Source: Doris montereyensis
Lineage: Eukaryota; Mollusca; Gastropoda; Nudibranchia; Dorididae
NCBI GenBank assembly: GCA_037039925.1
Contig: JAXRKP010000028.1
Coordinates: 654,589-718,588 of the forward strand
Length of the DNA stretch: 64,000 nt
Direction: 5' to 3'
Shown: positions 11,530 to 47,576 of the stretch, piece by piece
How the letters are laid out: every line of letters begins with the position of its first letter
Numbering within the stretch: position 1 is the first letter of the stretch
Program-made: the position numbers and the translations under genes
Notes under the pieces: model-generated
Database searches by the model: none
Told to the model about the DNA's origin: nothing
What the model saw: the letters and a program-made list of their open reading frames with translations, nothing else

Positions 11530-12760
11530 ATTAGGAAAGGCCCCAAGAGCAGATCAAGTTTATCCAGAAATTATTAAAAACCAAGGAGAGAGGCAGAGAA
11601 AACTACATATTACATGAAATATGTCAACAAGCATGGAAGTCAAAACAGGTGCCAGACGATTGGAAACAAGGAGCGGTAGTACTAATACTCAAGAAAGGAT
11701 CAACTATGGAATGCTAAAACTATAGAGGGATATCACTACTTAGCGTATCAGGAAAGTGTATGACAGGATACTGGAAATGAGACTAAGGAAAAGAGTAGAT
11801 GATCAGATTGAAAAACACCAGGGTGGATTTAGATCAGGAAAAAGTGTACAAGACCACGCATTTACAATTAGACAAATAATAGAAAAACCTGTGTTTTATA
11901 GACTTAGAAAAGGCATTTGACACTGTGAGGAGGGACGAACCATGGCATTCCTTAAAAGAGCATAATAATAATATAGAGCAAAATTTAATAAAAGCCATTA
12001 AACGTTTTTACAATGAACCAACATGTGCAGTGAGAGTAGCTGGAAACATATCTGCAGAATTTGATCTAGATATAGGAGTAAGTCCTCTTTTGTTTATCAC
12101 ATTTATAGATTCAGTTGCAAAGGCATCCTCAAAAAGGAAGAAAATGAATGTATGTATGTTCAAGTTCAAACCAGTAAATGTAGCAATGCTTTCATTAGAT
12201 AATGATTTAGTTCTATTTAGTATTTAGAAGATCAGAAAGTGACCTTCAGTCGAATATCAACATGATGAATAATGAATCAAATAAAAGAGGAATGAGAGTA
12301 AATGCAAAGAAAACCAAAACAATGTTAGTAACTAGGAGACTAACACACACAATCTTAAATTGGGTAGGGAGAATTTAGACCAAGTTCAACGCTGCAATTA
12401 CCTAGGAGTAATGATTAACTCAGAGCGAAAATTAAGAGAAGAAATCAGCCAGAGAATTCAAAAGGCAATGGCAATATATAACCATCTAGGAAAAGGCATT
12501 TATAGGTAAACAAGAATTGTCAACCAAAACCAAAATGGCAGTATACCACACAGTTTATTGTCCTATTCTCCTCTATGGCAACGAAACCTGGACCTTAGAC
12601 AGTAGAGAATACAGTAGAGTAGAAGCAGCTGAAATGATATATCTAAGAAGAGTAGTAGGTAAAACTAAAAGAGACAAAATCATAAACACAACAAGAGATC
12701 AAATCAAAGCAGATAGCATAAAAACTAAGATAGACATAGACCTCGGAGAAAGTGGGAAGA
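11530..12760 (+). pseudogene. LINE family B reverse transcriptase, degraded
   Basis: Successive frames show the 'KKGSTMEC-NYRGISLLSV' block, the 'HQGGFRSGKSVQDH-FTIRQ' block, LEKAFDTVRRDE (motif A), a shortened motif B region (DLDIGV then SPLLFITFIDSVAKAS, with the RQGC residues missing) and the C-terminal YGNETWTLDSREYSRVEAAEM. Frame breaks between blocks and loss of motif B and C residues show it is inactive. Confidence 0.88.
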
Positions 12761-13124
12761 AGATATAAAAGAGGTATTAACGCAAAGAAATTTAACTTTC
12801 ACGGAAGGAAACAGAAAATGCCAGGACAGGTCAGCCTGGAGAAAGATCGTTTCGGGCATCTAAACCCATACACTGGAACTGGAAGGTAGAATGGGAGCTG
12901 ATAAAGAAAAAAAGTCGAGCATTTGGAAGCTATCAACATTATGGGTGTTTTAGACAGACTGAAAGCAACAGAACTACCTTCAATTTACTATCATAACGAT
13001 CAAGAGCACGCACAGTTATGTCCAGTAGTAACTTCGCATATTAAAGAATAGAGAATATAGATTGTGAAACCATCACGCAGTGACGGGAAATTCAGCCCCA
13101 TAACGGCATAAGGGGGGGGGGAGA

Positions 13125-14182
13125 GCACCTGAAGTGATTTTTGTTTGTTTTTTGAGTTTAGGGTTTGCTTTTAGTATGTACATGAGTAACTGTCAAAATA
13201 CAGTCATCCCATATCATTGAAAAGTTTGTAGCGTTCTTGGTTGCCATAGAAATGGCCGCCATCTTGGATTTTGACTCAATTTTCAAAATCTATCTCCTCC
13301 CTTAGTTATGAATAAAATCACTCAAAACCTGTGCAGATCGTCTTTTCCATTCAATATCTAAAGAGTGGCATCGGGCTTTTTCGAAATATATAAAAAAATT
13401 TAATGAATTTAAAAAAAAACAAGTACTTTATATCGTGAATGTACAAAAACGGCGTTTTTATTACAAAAATATAATTTCTCAAAAAGTTTAAAATATAAAA
13501 AAACCCCAGACATCATTCTATTAACATTAACAAGAGGAACCTGTGTGCCAAGTATAATACAAATCGTTCGGTAAATTGCGGAGGAGATAAAATTTTAGTG
13601 TGGAAAAACTATATTTCGAGAAAATTGCAAGTAAAAGAAATCAACAGAAAATAACACAAAACAAACGCTTCAGACGGGTTTCCCTTGTTGTAGCAGCCCC
13701 CTTACTCTTTCGACAGTCTCTGGCAGTGTTACTCATGTAAATATGATTATAAATCTAGGTTTAGAGTGCACTGTTGTTAAAAGAGACGTCGAAATAAGCA
13801 GTTTTTTTCCCCTCTATATCCTATGCTTGTGTGCGTGTTTACATACTCACTGACGCGCAACACCTCTTATACCACACAGCGATGGGAGACACATATATTA
13901 TATTGGTGTGGCCAAACGAGGTCAAATCATGTGTTGCCACATGTGGCGATTAACCACCAATATACAGGTTTTTACTGCCATTTTCTCAGTCAGCGTTAGG
14001 GTAATTCGTCAAAATTTCGATTGTTTTTACTTACCCTCGCCTACCAAATATTTTGTAAAAAAAAAAATATACGTCATATGGACATTTTTTTGCCATGAAC
14101 TTGTAGTTAAATGATCGTTCTACCCGAATATGCAAAGAACAGTAAATCAACCTTTTGGTCTAAAACTCGCCAGCTCAGGTGC
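13125..14182 (+). mobile_element. 1.06-kb non-autonomous element with short terminal inverted repeats, copy 1
   Basis: A near-full-length partner lies inverted at 30,280-31,334, giving two copies of 1,058 and 1,055 bp with co-terminal boundaries. The ends carry GCACCTGA at the left and its complement TCAGGTGC at the right. No transposase or RT is recognisable; both copies can be read as short frames around RLTT-IQVFTAIFSV, but frames are not conserved end-to-end. I infer a non-autonomous DNA element. The superfamily is unknown and no target-site duplication was resolved. Confidence 0.75.
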
Positions 14183-15530
14183 CGCCCCCACCCCCCCCCT
14201 CCCCGCCCGTTATGGCCATCACCCGCTATCCGTTTGGGCAACTCGGATGTTATCTTTTTATTCATTTTCTTGTTCTCTTTAGTCGTGTTTTTCTTTTTTT
14301 TTGGTATTATAACGTATTATTTCTTTCTTTAATAACATTTTGATACACTGATAACATCTCGTTGTATGCAAGTGCAAGCCCAGTAGTAGGGATTCTACAC
14401 ATACGGAACATCAACGTAAACATGGAAAATGGAAAGTTTTAGCCCACAAAAAAAGAAAAAGATAAAGAATGAAAGACCCGTAAGCTCTTTGGCAATCCCA
14501 ACAAATTCAACATGATTTTCTCTCCTAGAATGGCTTGATTCCTATACAAATGGGTTTCATTGGGTAGCAGCATTCTTTGCTCTTCACAAAGATCAGAAGG
14601 AATAAAAAAATGCACAACAGATTATGCGCTAAAGTAGAATTGATGTTTCATTTGAAACCATGTCAAATGTAGAACTCAAACATAAGCCTAACCTCCATCC
14701 CCTCTCCTATCCAGCTGCCCTTCTCCTCTCTTTATCTTTTAATCTTCTTGTCCTGCTTTTCCCGACTATCTCAGAAACTGTTTCTCTCTCAATACTCTCA
14801 TTGGGCTTTCCTGCTCTGCATGCCCGTTTGCTTGTCTGTCTTTTCAACCAATAGTCATCTTCACAACAAAACATGGGAAACAATACGGTATCCATGTATA
14901 CAATTAGTAAAATAAGAGAATGAAGAAACAAAACATAAACAAAAAAATACGTTTTATAAGACATTCGAATAAATAAATACTCTCAACAGCAACAGGTGAA
15001 TTAACACAGAAGGCAACACAAAAAAAACGATATGTGGCCGAATTTCCCCCAAACGGAGTTCTATCATGGAGCATGAACGTTTGGTAAGTAAAGCATTCAA
15101 TTAAATAAACAAAGAGGAAGAAATCAAAAGAAATGAACCTGGAAAGAATAAATGTATTTAAAAAAAAAGAAGATGTAAATAATTGCACCGCACCACTGTG
15201 TTATATTACTGCAACGGCACGAGGCTTAATTCTATTAATGAGAGCGAGAGTAGGCTATCCGTTTTTCCTTTTCTGCTAGTGATGCCAGCCAAATGAAAAA
15301 CGACATCGTTCTGGGCTCAGATCGCATCCTCCTGACATTACTGACAAGAGCGGGACGGGATGGACATAGCTATGATTGGTTCCGGTTGAGTGGCAGGAAT
15401 TAGGCGTCGCAACAACGTCATAGCCTAGTCTATTTGAAGCTACCAGATGTTTCTGGAAATATTTTCCCCAGACCAGACAAGAGATCAGTTGAATTTCCCC
15501 GCAGGCCGAAAAAGTACCATCCTTCTATAA
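14183..15530. other. No gene recognised
   Basis: AT-rich sequence with a C-rich run just after the 1.06-kb element. Short frames on both strands are hydrophobic chance translations of T-rich DNA. Nothing supportable was seen. Confidence 0.5.
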
Positions 15531-15759
15531 TACATATATGTATGATTATTATGCACAAGCATGTTACACCACGAATGATACCAGAGAGGCCATTAAGCAA
15601 CAATCGGTTTTAGTGATACTTACCAGTGAAATTTCAGTATCGAATACTGACCCGATCTGGTAATCGTATTTGGTATCACCAAAACCGATTGTTGCTTAAT
15701 GGCCTCTCTGGTATCACCCGTGGTGTAACATGCTTGTGCTTAATAATTATACATATATA
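15531..15759. repeat. Long imperfect inverted repeat (~86-bp arms)
   Basis: Arms are about 15,531-15,618 and 15,674-15,759, complementary apart from a few mismatches. Each contains 'ccagagaggccattaagcaa' or its complement; the spacer is about 55 bp. It abuts the tandem array to the right, and the phrase 'acaagcatgttacaccac' in the arm also recurs in diverged form in the array units. Confidence 0.9.
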
Positions 15760-15770
15760 AAAAGTTTTCA

Positions 15771-17150
15771 AAATGGCAGCTTAGGTGAATACAATTTTTA
15801 CTCAAGGATAGGGAACCAATGAAATTTTCAATAATTAAACGCCACTTCTGGTAGAAAACTTCCTCGGATGAAAATGATCTTGGGGTCACTTAAAGCCTAC
15901 ATGAACATATGGTTATATTAGTAATTTAGCAGCAGAGCCTTTGGCGAACAAAGAACGACCAAATCAGATTTATATACGCGGGATGCGGTATATTTTACCG
16001 TATAGACAAACATGACACACCCCGGAGTAATACCAAGTACGATTATTAGATTAAGTCAGTGTTCGAGACTGAGGCGACACAGGAAGGCGTGAGCAGCTCA
16101 CGTATTCCAACTTCTTAATTAAAATCTGTTTAAAATGGTGGCTTAGGTAAATGAACATTCTACTCAAAGAGGGGAAACAATGTAATTTTCAATAATTAAA
16201 CGTCACTTCTGGTAAAAAAACTTCCTTACATGAAAACGATCTTAGTATTTAAAACCACATGCAAAACATGTTTACTCTTAGTCTTAATGACCTGTCAACA
16301 GAGTCCTTGGCGAACAAAGAACGACCAACTCAGAATTATTAAATGGACAAGAATGTTACATCCCGGTTGATTCCAATTCCAAGTAGATCTACGGACAGTA
16401 GGTCGGGCTAGATCTAGTATTCCTACTGAGTTTACGCAGGTAGGCGTGAACGATACCATTCCAACTTTTTGATTATGATCTCTTCAAATGGCGACCTTGG
16501 TGAATAAAATTCTACTCAAACTCAAATGTTTAAAAAAAAAATACTCAAACGTCACTTTTGGTAGAAAACTTCCTTAAATGAAAACGATATTGGGATCATT
16601 TAGTACCTACATGCAAAATATGGTCATTCTATCTTAGTGACAAGGCAACATGGCCTTTGGTGAACAAAGAACGGCGAACTCAGAATACACATGTACAAGC
16701 ATAATATTATACCCCGGGTCATATCAATAACTATCATTGTATCATTAGATCGAGCCAGTACTCAATGCTGAGGGTATGGGATACGCGGGTAGGTGTGAAC
16801 GAAACAATTCCAACTTTTAGTGACAAAATAGCACGTTAGATCAATTCAAGTTCTAATCAAAGTCAAAGACGGGGGAAACAATGAAGTTTACATTAATTTA
16901 ACGTCACTTCTGGTAGAAAATTTTCTCAATCAAAAACGATCTTGGGATAAATTAAAGCCCTCATGCAAAATACGGTTATTCTAAGAGGCCTAGCAACAAA
17001 GCCTTTGACGAACAAAGAACGACAAACTCAGAATTATGTATACAAACATGTTGTTATACGCTGGGAAATACCCAGTACGATTAATAGATCGGGTTAATTT
17101 TCGATACTGGTGTTACTTCACAGGTAGGCATGAACGGTATTATTATCTTA
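15771..17150 (+). repeat. Tandem array, four diverged units of ~340-362 bp
   Basis: Unit landmarks (aaatggc... then 'cgtcacttctggtagaaaa') recur with starts near 15,771, 16,133, 16,486 and 16,826. Every unit also contains 'cctttggcgaacaaagaacg', a 'catgttacacccc' stretch and 'gtaggcgtgaacgata'. It is non-coding. Together with the adjoining inverted repeat it looks like one composite element with internal tandem repeats, a layout known for Helitron-like and other mollusc elements; the class is an inference. Confidence 0.85.
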
Positions 17151-17509
17151 TAAACTAGTCAATTGACCAACAGCAGCGTTGACGCGTCCTGTTGAAGTTG
17201 AAGAACAAACCTTCATTTCTAAGTTATCCATTGTTTTTCACATACTATCCCATACACTGGCAGTCGCCCCCCCTCCCTCTCTCCCCGTCCTTGAAGGATA
17301 AGGGTGAGAACGGACATTATATCTGTGCGTGTATGTATGTGTGTGTACAAATCTGACTACAAGGTCTTTTTTTATGAGGTTATAAAATAGTAATGCGCTA
17401 AAGATTTATGTTAAAAAGGTTGGAAGGGTGTGTCAGAAAGTCGATTTTGATAAAAATATTTTATATTTTCATCATGTAGGGCCTATATATAATCGTTTGC
17501 GTGTAAGAT

Positions 17510-18420
17510 GCTTGTCCTTTTGTTATCTCTAATTTTAAAAAATTTATAAATTATAAATTACACATTTTCATGAATGTTGGAGACATATGAGATAATCTAG
17601 TGTGGGTCTTTGAGCCCTTCCACACACAAAGATTCAAACAGAAGTTTCTATTGATTATTTGCTCCATGATTTTGGAGAAATACATAAAAATCTCAGAAAT
17701 TTCAAAAATTCATAATATTTATCTACTGTAAATTCAATGATCCCAAATTTTTAGTGTCACTGTAGAAAATGACGAAAAAATGGCAAGTAAAAGAATTAGT
17801 GTGCTGTTGTTTTTCGTGTCGAGACATTTTCAACTGTGTGCAACCTGGTGTATGGCACAAAATCAGTTTTACTTAGATTACCTACAACTCTTACTGCAGG
17901 ATTGAATCTTGGCTTAACTTGAGATGTGAGTCAAGCCTCCTAGATTTGAGTCTAGAGCAAGAAGCAAGAGATGAAAAATAACAATCCTAAAACTAGATTA
18001 ACCTACATGTAGGGCCTCCTGTTTCCCAACAAAGAAAACAGTGAGTTTTCCAAAAAATGCTTGCCTTTTGTTATCTCTAATTTAAAAAAAATTTATAAAT
18101 TATAAATGACAATGAATGTTGGCATATGAGATAATCTTGTACACACAAAATTCAAACAGAAGTTTCTATTGATTATTTGTATGATTTTGGAGAAATAAAA
18201 AAATCCAGAATTTCAAAAACATAATATTTATCTACGTAACAAGATCCCTTTTAGGTCACAATGATAAAATGGAAGAATAGAAATGAAATGAAATGCAAAA
18301 AAATTAGATCTACTATCAGATTGAATCATAACATATATCTCGCCTCCCTAATTTATCTAAGCCAATCCTAAAACTAGATTAACCTATTATCCTGCAACAA
18401 AGAAAAGTATCCATGAGATG
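17510..18420 (+). repeat. Two-copy tandem duplication, second copy shortened by many small deletions
   Basis: Copy 1 is about 17,510-18,055 and copy 2 about 18,056-18,420. Shared stretches include 'cttttgttatctctaattt', 'ttcaaacagaagtttctatt' and 'caatcctaaaactagatta'. Copy 2 lacks several short blocks, so it is about 180 bp shorter, without comparable numbers of substitutions. Confidence 0.8.
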
Positions 18421-19422
18421 ATGACAAAAAATAAAGAATAAGCAAAGAAAGAAAAAAACACCCCAAAAACAAGAGCCAGTACAATGATAGGGGAAATAGA
18501 AATGATGAACTGCAAAAATTGATGTTTGCAACACACTTCTTTATTAATATTATTAGTAATATTATCCTCATAATTTAAAAAAGTAGTACTGGTATAATAT
18601 ATATATATATATATATCCATATATATATATATATATATAAATCAAAATCACATGGTGATGATAAATCGAACAGATGTAAACTGAGATAAAATGTAAACAC
18701 TAGTTATAATATCATAAAGAGGGTTATTTATCTTGTGAATGTAAATGTTTGGTTTTGATTTGCTTGCATGCAATTGTAGTCATATGATGTTTGTGCCTAG
18801 ACCTGTTTTCACACAGGATTGTGGGCCATATAAATAATCTTCATTACCGGCATTAAAAAAAACCCAAAACTTGGAATAATATTATGAAGACATTATTTGA
18901 CCTAAAGCGTCTTTAAAACGCAGCAAAAAAACTTCCCAAGATCTTGGATTATCACATAAACAAAGACTTTAAGATCAATGAAATGCACAACAGGGTTAAG
19001 GATGAATTGCTTTCAACTGTTTAGCATTTGGTGACAGTGAACAACCTTTATAACAAAGAGAGCCCAATTCTCCAATAATTTTCTTCCCTCAAGTTATAAA
19101 ACCTGTATCACATTCAAAATAGTTCTTATGTTGTTCTGTAAATAAACTTGTCAGCATCATTACTACATTCATATAAAACTATTTTAGTTTATTTTTATTA
19201 TTGTTTATAAACGGCAATTTGAAGTAAAATAAAATACACATAGATATGGTGTAGATGTTCGTTAGAGCTTCAAAGAGATGAAAATGAGACAAACACAAGG
19301 AGAGAAACAGAATAAATCTAGTAGACCTGATAGAATCAAACCAGCAATGTCTGCACTGGCATTCATCAAACCTCCTAACTTCACTTCTTAGGAGATCTGG
19401 TGTCAGTGATTTTTCTGTTTAC
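18421..19422. other. No gene; AT dinucleotide run
   Basis: AT-rich. A (TA)n run of about 45 bp with one interruption occurs at 18,597-18,640. No coding signature. Confidence 0.5.
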
Positions 19423-20555
19423 AGTCGAACCTGCTAAAGTGGACACCTGTTGAAAATGGAAACCTATCTAAAGCAGAATGCCCGGATCCCCCCTTGATAT
19501 ATTTCTATACTTTCTACCTGTCTAAAGCAGAAACATGTCTAACGCGAAATGGAAAGTAAAATCTGCTCCTTATCGCAGTTGAACCTGTCTAACACGGAAA
19601 ATTTCCTTCCAACACAAACGTACTCACTCACACACTATCTCAAGAGAAAAGAAGAAGTTTAGAAAGGTTGACATGCAATCTTTATACCATCTGTTATTAC
19701 TGAGAAGGAGTAAAAAGAGCAGAAGACAACAAACAAAAACAAAAACAAAAACAAAATGAAAACATTACCACAAAGAAACAAACAAAGTATCTAAATTAAA
19801 AAAAAAATTAATGTGTTTACTCATATGCTCCATTAGAGATAACCTCAGGGAATGACAGGGAAGGATGACCTACTCACAAAGAATGAGAAAGATTAAAAGA
19901 AAGGAAAAGCAAAACTAAAATGGGAAAGGCAAAAGCGACACAAGAGTGGCCCGTCCACAATGAAACGGTCTTCAACAAAATCAAAACAAAACAATCAAAG
20001 CATCAAGATTCTCAAGTCATACTTTGTGTACCGTATGTGTAGGCTTATTCTTGCGCCTTTTCTTTTTACACACAAAAGCGTACAAAAATTAATTTTTTCC
20101 CTATACAATATGACTGTTGCAAACTGGGCACAGATGATGACAATGTTCCTTTTATATTCATATACGTGCACTTTTCTATGTTATAGTAGATAGAATGTCT
20201 GAATGTGACTTTTATTTGTAACATGACAGTACAACTCTATACGATGGCGTGAATTTTTCCATTTGCCATTCCCCTCACTAACTCCCGTTGTGTACCTATG
20301 CTGGTTGTGTTTTAATGTTTAGTTAGAAATTTGTTTGTAGCTTTGTGAAATTTTATCATGTGACTCAGTCAATTTTCTTATCTGAGATCAATAAAATTAT
20401 TTTATCTTTATCATTGTATTATCATAGTAAATAATATTATAATTGCTGTACATTATGTAGTTTCCACTGTCTAGAGTGTTTAAAATGGGAAACTTGTCTA
20501 AAATGGAAAAATATGGCCCCTCCCTTCAAATTTCATTTTAAACAGATTTGACTAT
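19423..20555. mobile_element. pogo/Tigger-like element remnant with terminal inverted repeats
   Basis: The left end CAGTCGAACCTG (19,423) and the right end CAGATTTGACTA (about 20,544-20,555) are imperfect inverted repeats. Both ends carry degenerate subterminal 'gtctaaaatggaaa' repeats typical of pogo-type ends ('CAGTCGAACCTC...'). The interior (~1.1 kb) shows no transposase. Superfamily assignment is from end similarity only. Confidence 0.6.
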
Positions 20556-21310
20556 ATCATCTTGCTTTTGTCTCGTCTTTGTCCCTTTGGGGCTCTAAAC
20601 ATCAACATCATATCTATATTTATTACATTTGACATGGATCCTTCCTTCACTTTTTGTTTTCACATTAAAGAAAACAATTTCTTCCAGAAATGATTTGATA
20701 TAATGTTACTAAGTCATTCAACATTTAATGAAAAAGAAATAGACAGACCTTTGTTTGGATGATGTAAATCCAGTTAAAAAACAAGAATGATATTGAATGT
20801 AATAGCAGAAGTCATTAACTTGAAATAAAACATTCCTTAAGAAAAAACCCCAAAAAACCAAACTCAACTAGGTTGACATGAAATAAGACGATTTAAAGCA
20901 CTTCTATTTTCCAAGTATTTTCACCTCTGAGTCCTCTCCGTCCCTCCCTTTGTAATTTTATTAATTATTGTTGTTTCATTTAAAGCATGTTAAAAGTAAC
21001 AAAGATTTGCAGGTTTGAAAACATTTCATAAAAGAGCAGTAGGCCTATACATATAGATGGACCACATTTCACAATACCTGTCGTACCCACCTTATCCCTT
21101 TCCACTCATTTCAAAGCTTTGACACCAAAAATGGAATGTAAGATTATGAATACAATTAAAATAAAACTTTCCTACACCATCATTCGCCCATATTGATTGC
21201 ATTGACTGAATTAAAACTTAAGAGGAAAATGCATTTGGTTAAGTATACTGTAAACGTATATAACTAGTATTATTATAACATAACAGAAAACAAAACCAGA
21301 TTTGATTATC
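20556..21310. other. 3' flank of PYROXD2
   Basis: This is the region downstream of the PYROXD2 stop codon on the minus strand and probably holds the 3' UTR. A candidate minus-strand AATAAA (plus TTTATT) lies near 20,955. No other gene was seen. Confidence 0.45.
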
Positions 21311-46778
<25,468 letters not shown>

Positions 46779-46798
46779 GCACGATTCTGGATGTCTGC

Positions 46799-47576
46799 AA
46801 TAAAACGTATAATATTTAAGATTTAATCCATTAGACTTCAGATTCAATAATATTCCTTTAACTTCATCATGATAGAAATTCAATCTAGATCTAGATCTAG
46901 ATAGCCTGAAAGTGCAATGCAAAATGTTGATGATAGATCTAGAGATTTTAGTAATAACATTGTTCAAAGAAAGTTTCAACCAGTTCTACTCTTCATGGAA
47001 ACTGAAAACATGAACAAAAGTTGATATTATGTTCCATTTTAATCCTTCATCATTACTGAGTAAGTGAAGCTAGGCCCAGGCGCACCGTTCAGAAACTGTT
47101 GCATGCTTGGTTACGGTTGTAGCCTCAGGCTAGATCTAGATCTATATATCCCTTAATGAATTTGTGAAGATTTTGTTAGATTCTAGATCTAGATCTAGAT
47201 CTAGATGTATATAATATAATCTAGATTTATGGAAAAATGCATTTATCAAAATTGTCATGCAGGAGACTAGAATCTATATTCTAAGCTAACGGGTTTTTTT
47301 TCGAGCAAATTACCACGACTGATCTAAATCGAACAACAGCAGCAATTTTATTTTCGTGAGTGAATCAGACGACATACTCTCAATTCTCCTTACAAACAAA
47401 CTCAGGTCAGAAGTCAAAGGTGAAAAGCCAGGCCAACGGGGAGAAACTTTCAAACTTTCAGACAGGAATCGATTGACCGCAGCGTTCGCAGTGTCGGAAG
47501 CGGAAGTGGTAACAATTTATAATTATTATCATGTGATTTGTAAATACACTAGAAGATTTTCACGTAACTGAGCAAA
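46799..47576. promoter_or_regulatory. Head-to-head promoter region between PYROXD2 and ATP6V0E
   Basis: About 0.8 kb separates the two divergent first coding exons. It contains tandem ETS-type sites CGGAAGCGGAAG (47,495-47,506), an M-box-like TCATGTGA (47,529-47,536) 41 bp before the ATP6V0E start codon, and clusters of AGATCT palindromes (47,136-47,205). There is no TATA box near ATP6V0E. The bidirectional promoter is inferred from layout. The PYROXD2 transcription start is unknown, since an untranslated exon is likely. Confidence 0.55.

Larger units (their letters stand above)
9688..12914 (+). mobile_element. Complete but decayed LINE (family B, copy 1) with 9-bp target-site duplication
   Basis: The element starts CCGGGCAGTGG at 9688 and ends in the GATAAAG(A)nG tail at 12914. 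The 9-bp target-site duplication TCGAGCATT is at 9679-9687 and 12915-12923. Layout is a 5' UTR with two ~66 bp monomers (about 9795-9935), a GC-rich leader, an AP endonuclease (10,050-10,740) and a reverse transcriptase with the C-terminal region (11,530-12,760). Many stops and frameshifts occur and motif C is degraded (LDND where FADD is expected). Total about 3.23 kb, close to copy 3 (3.38 kb). Confidence 0.93.
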
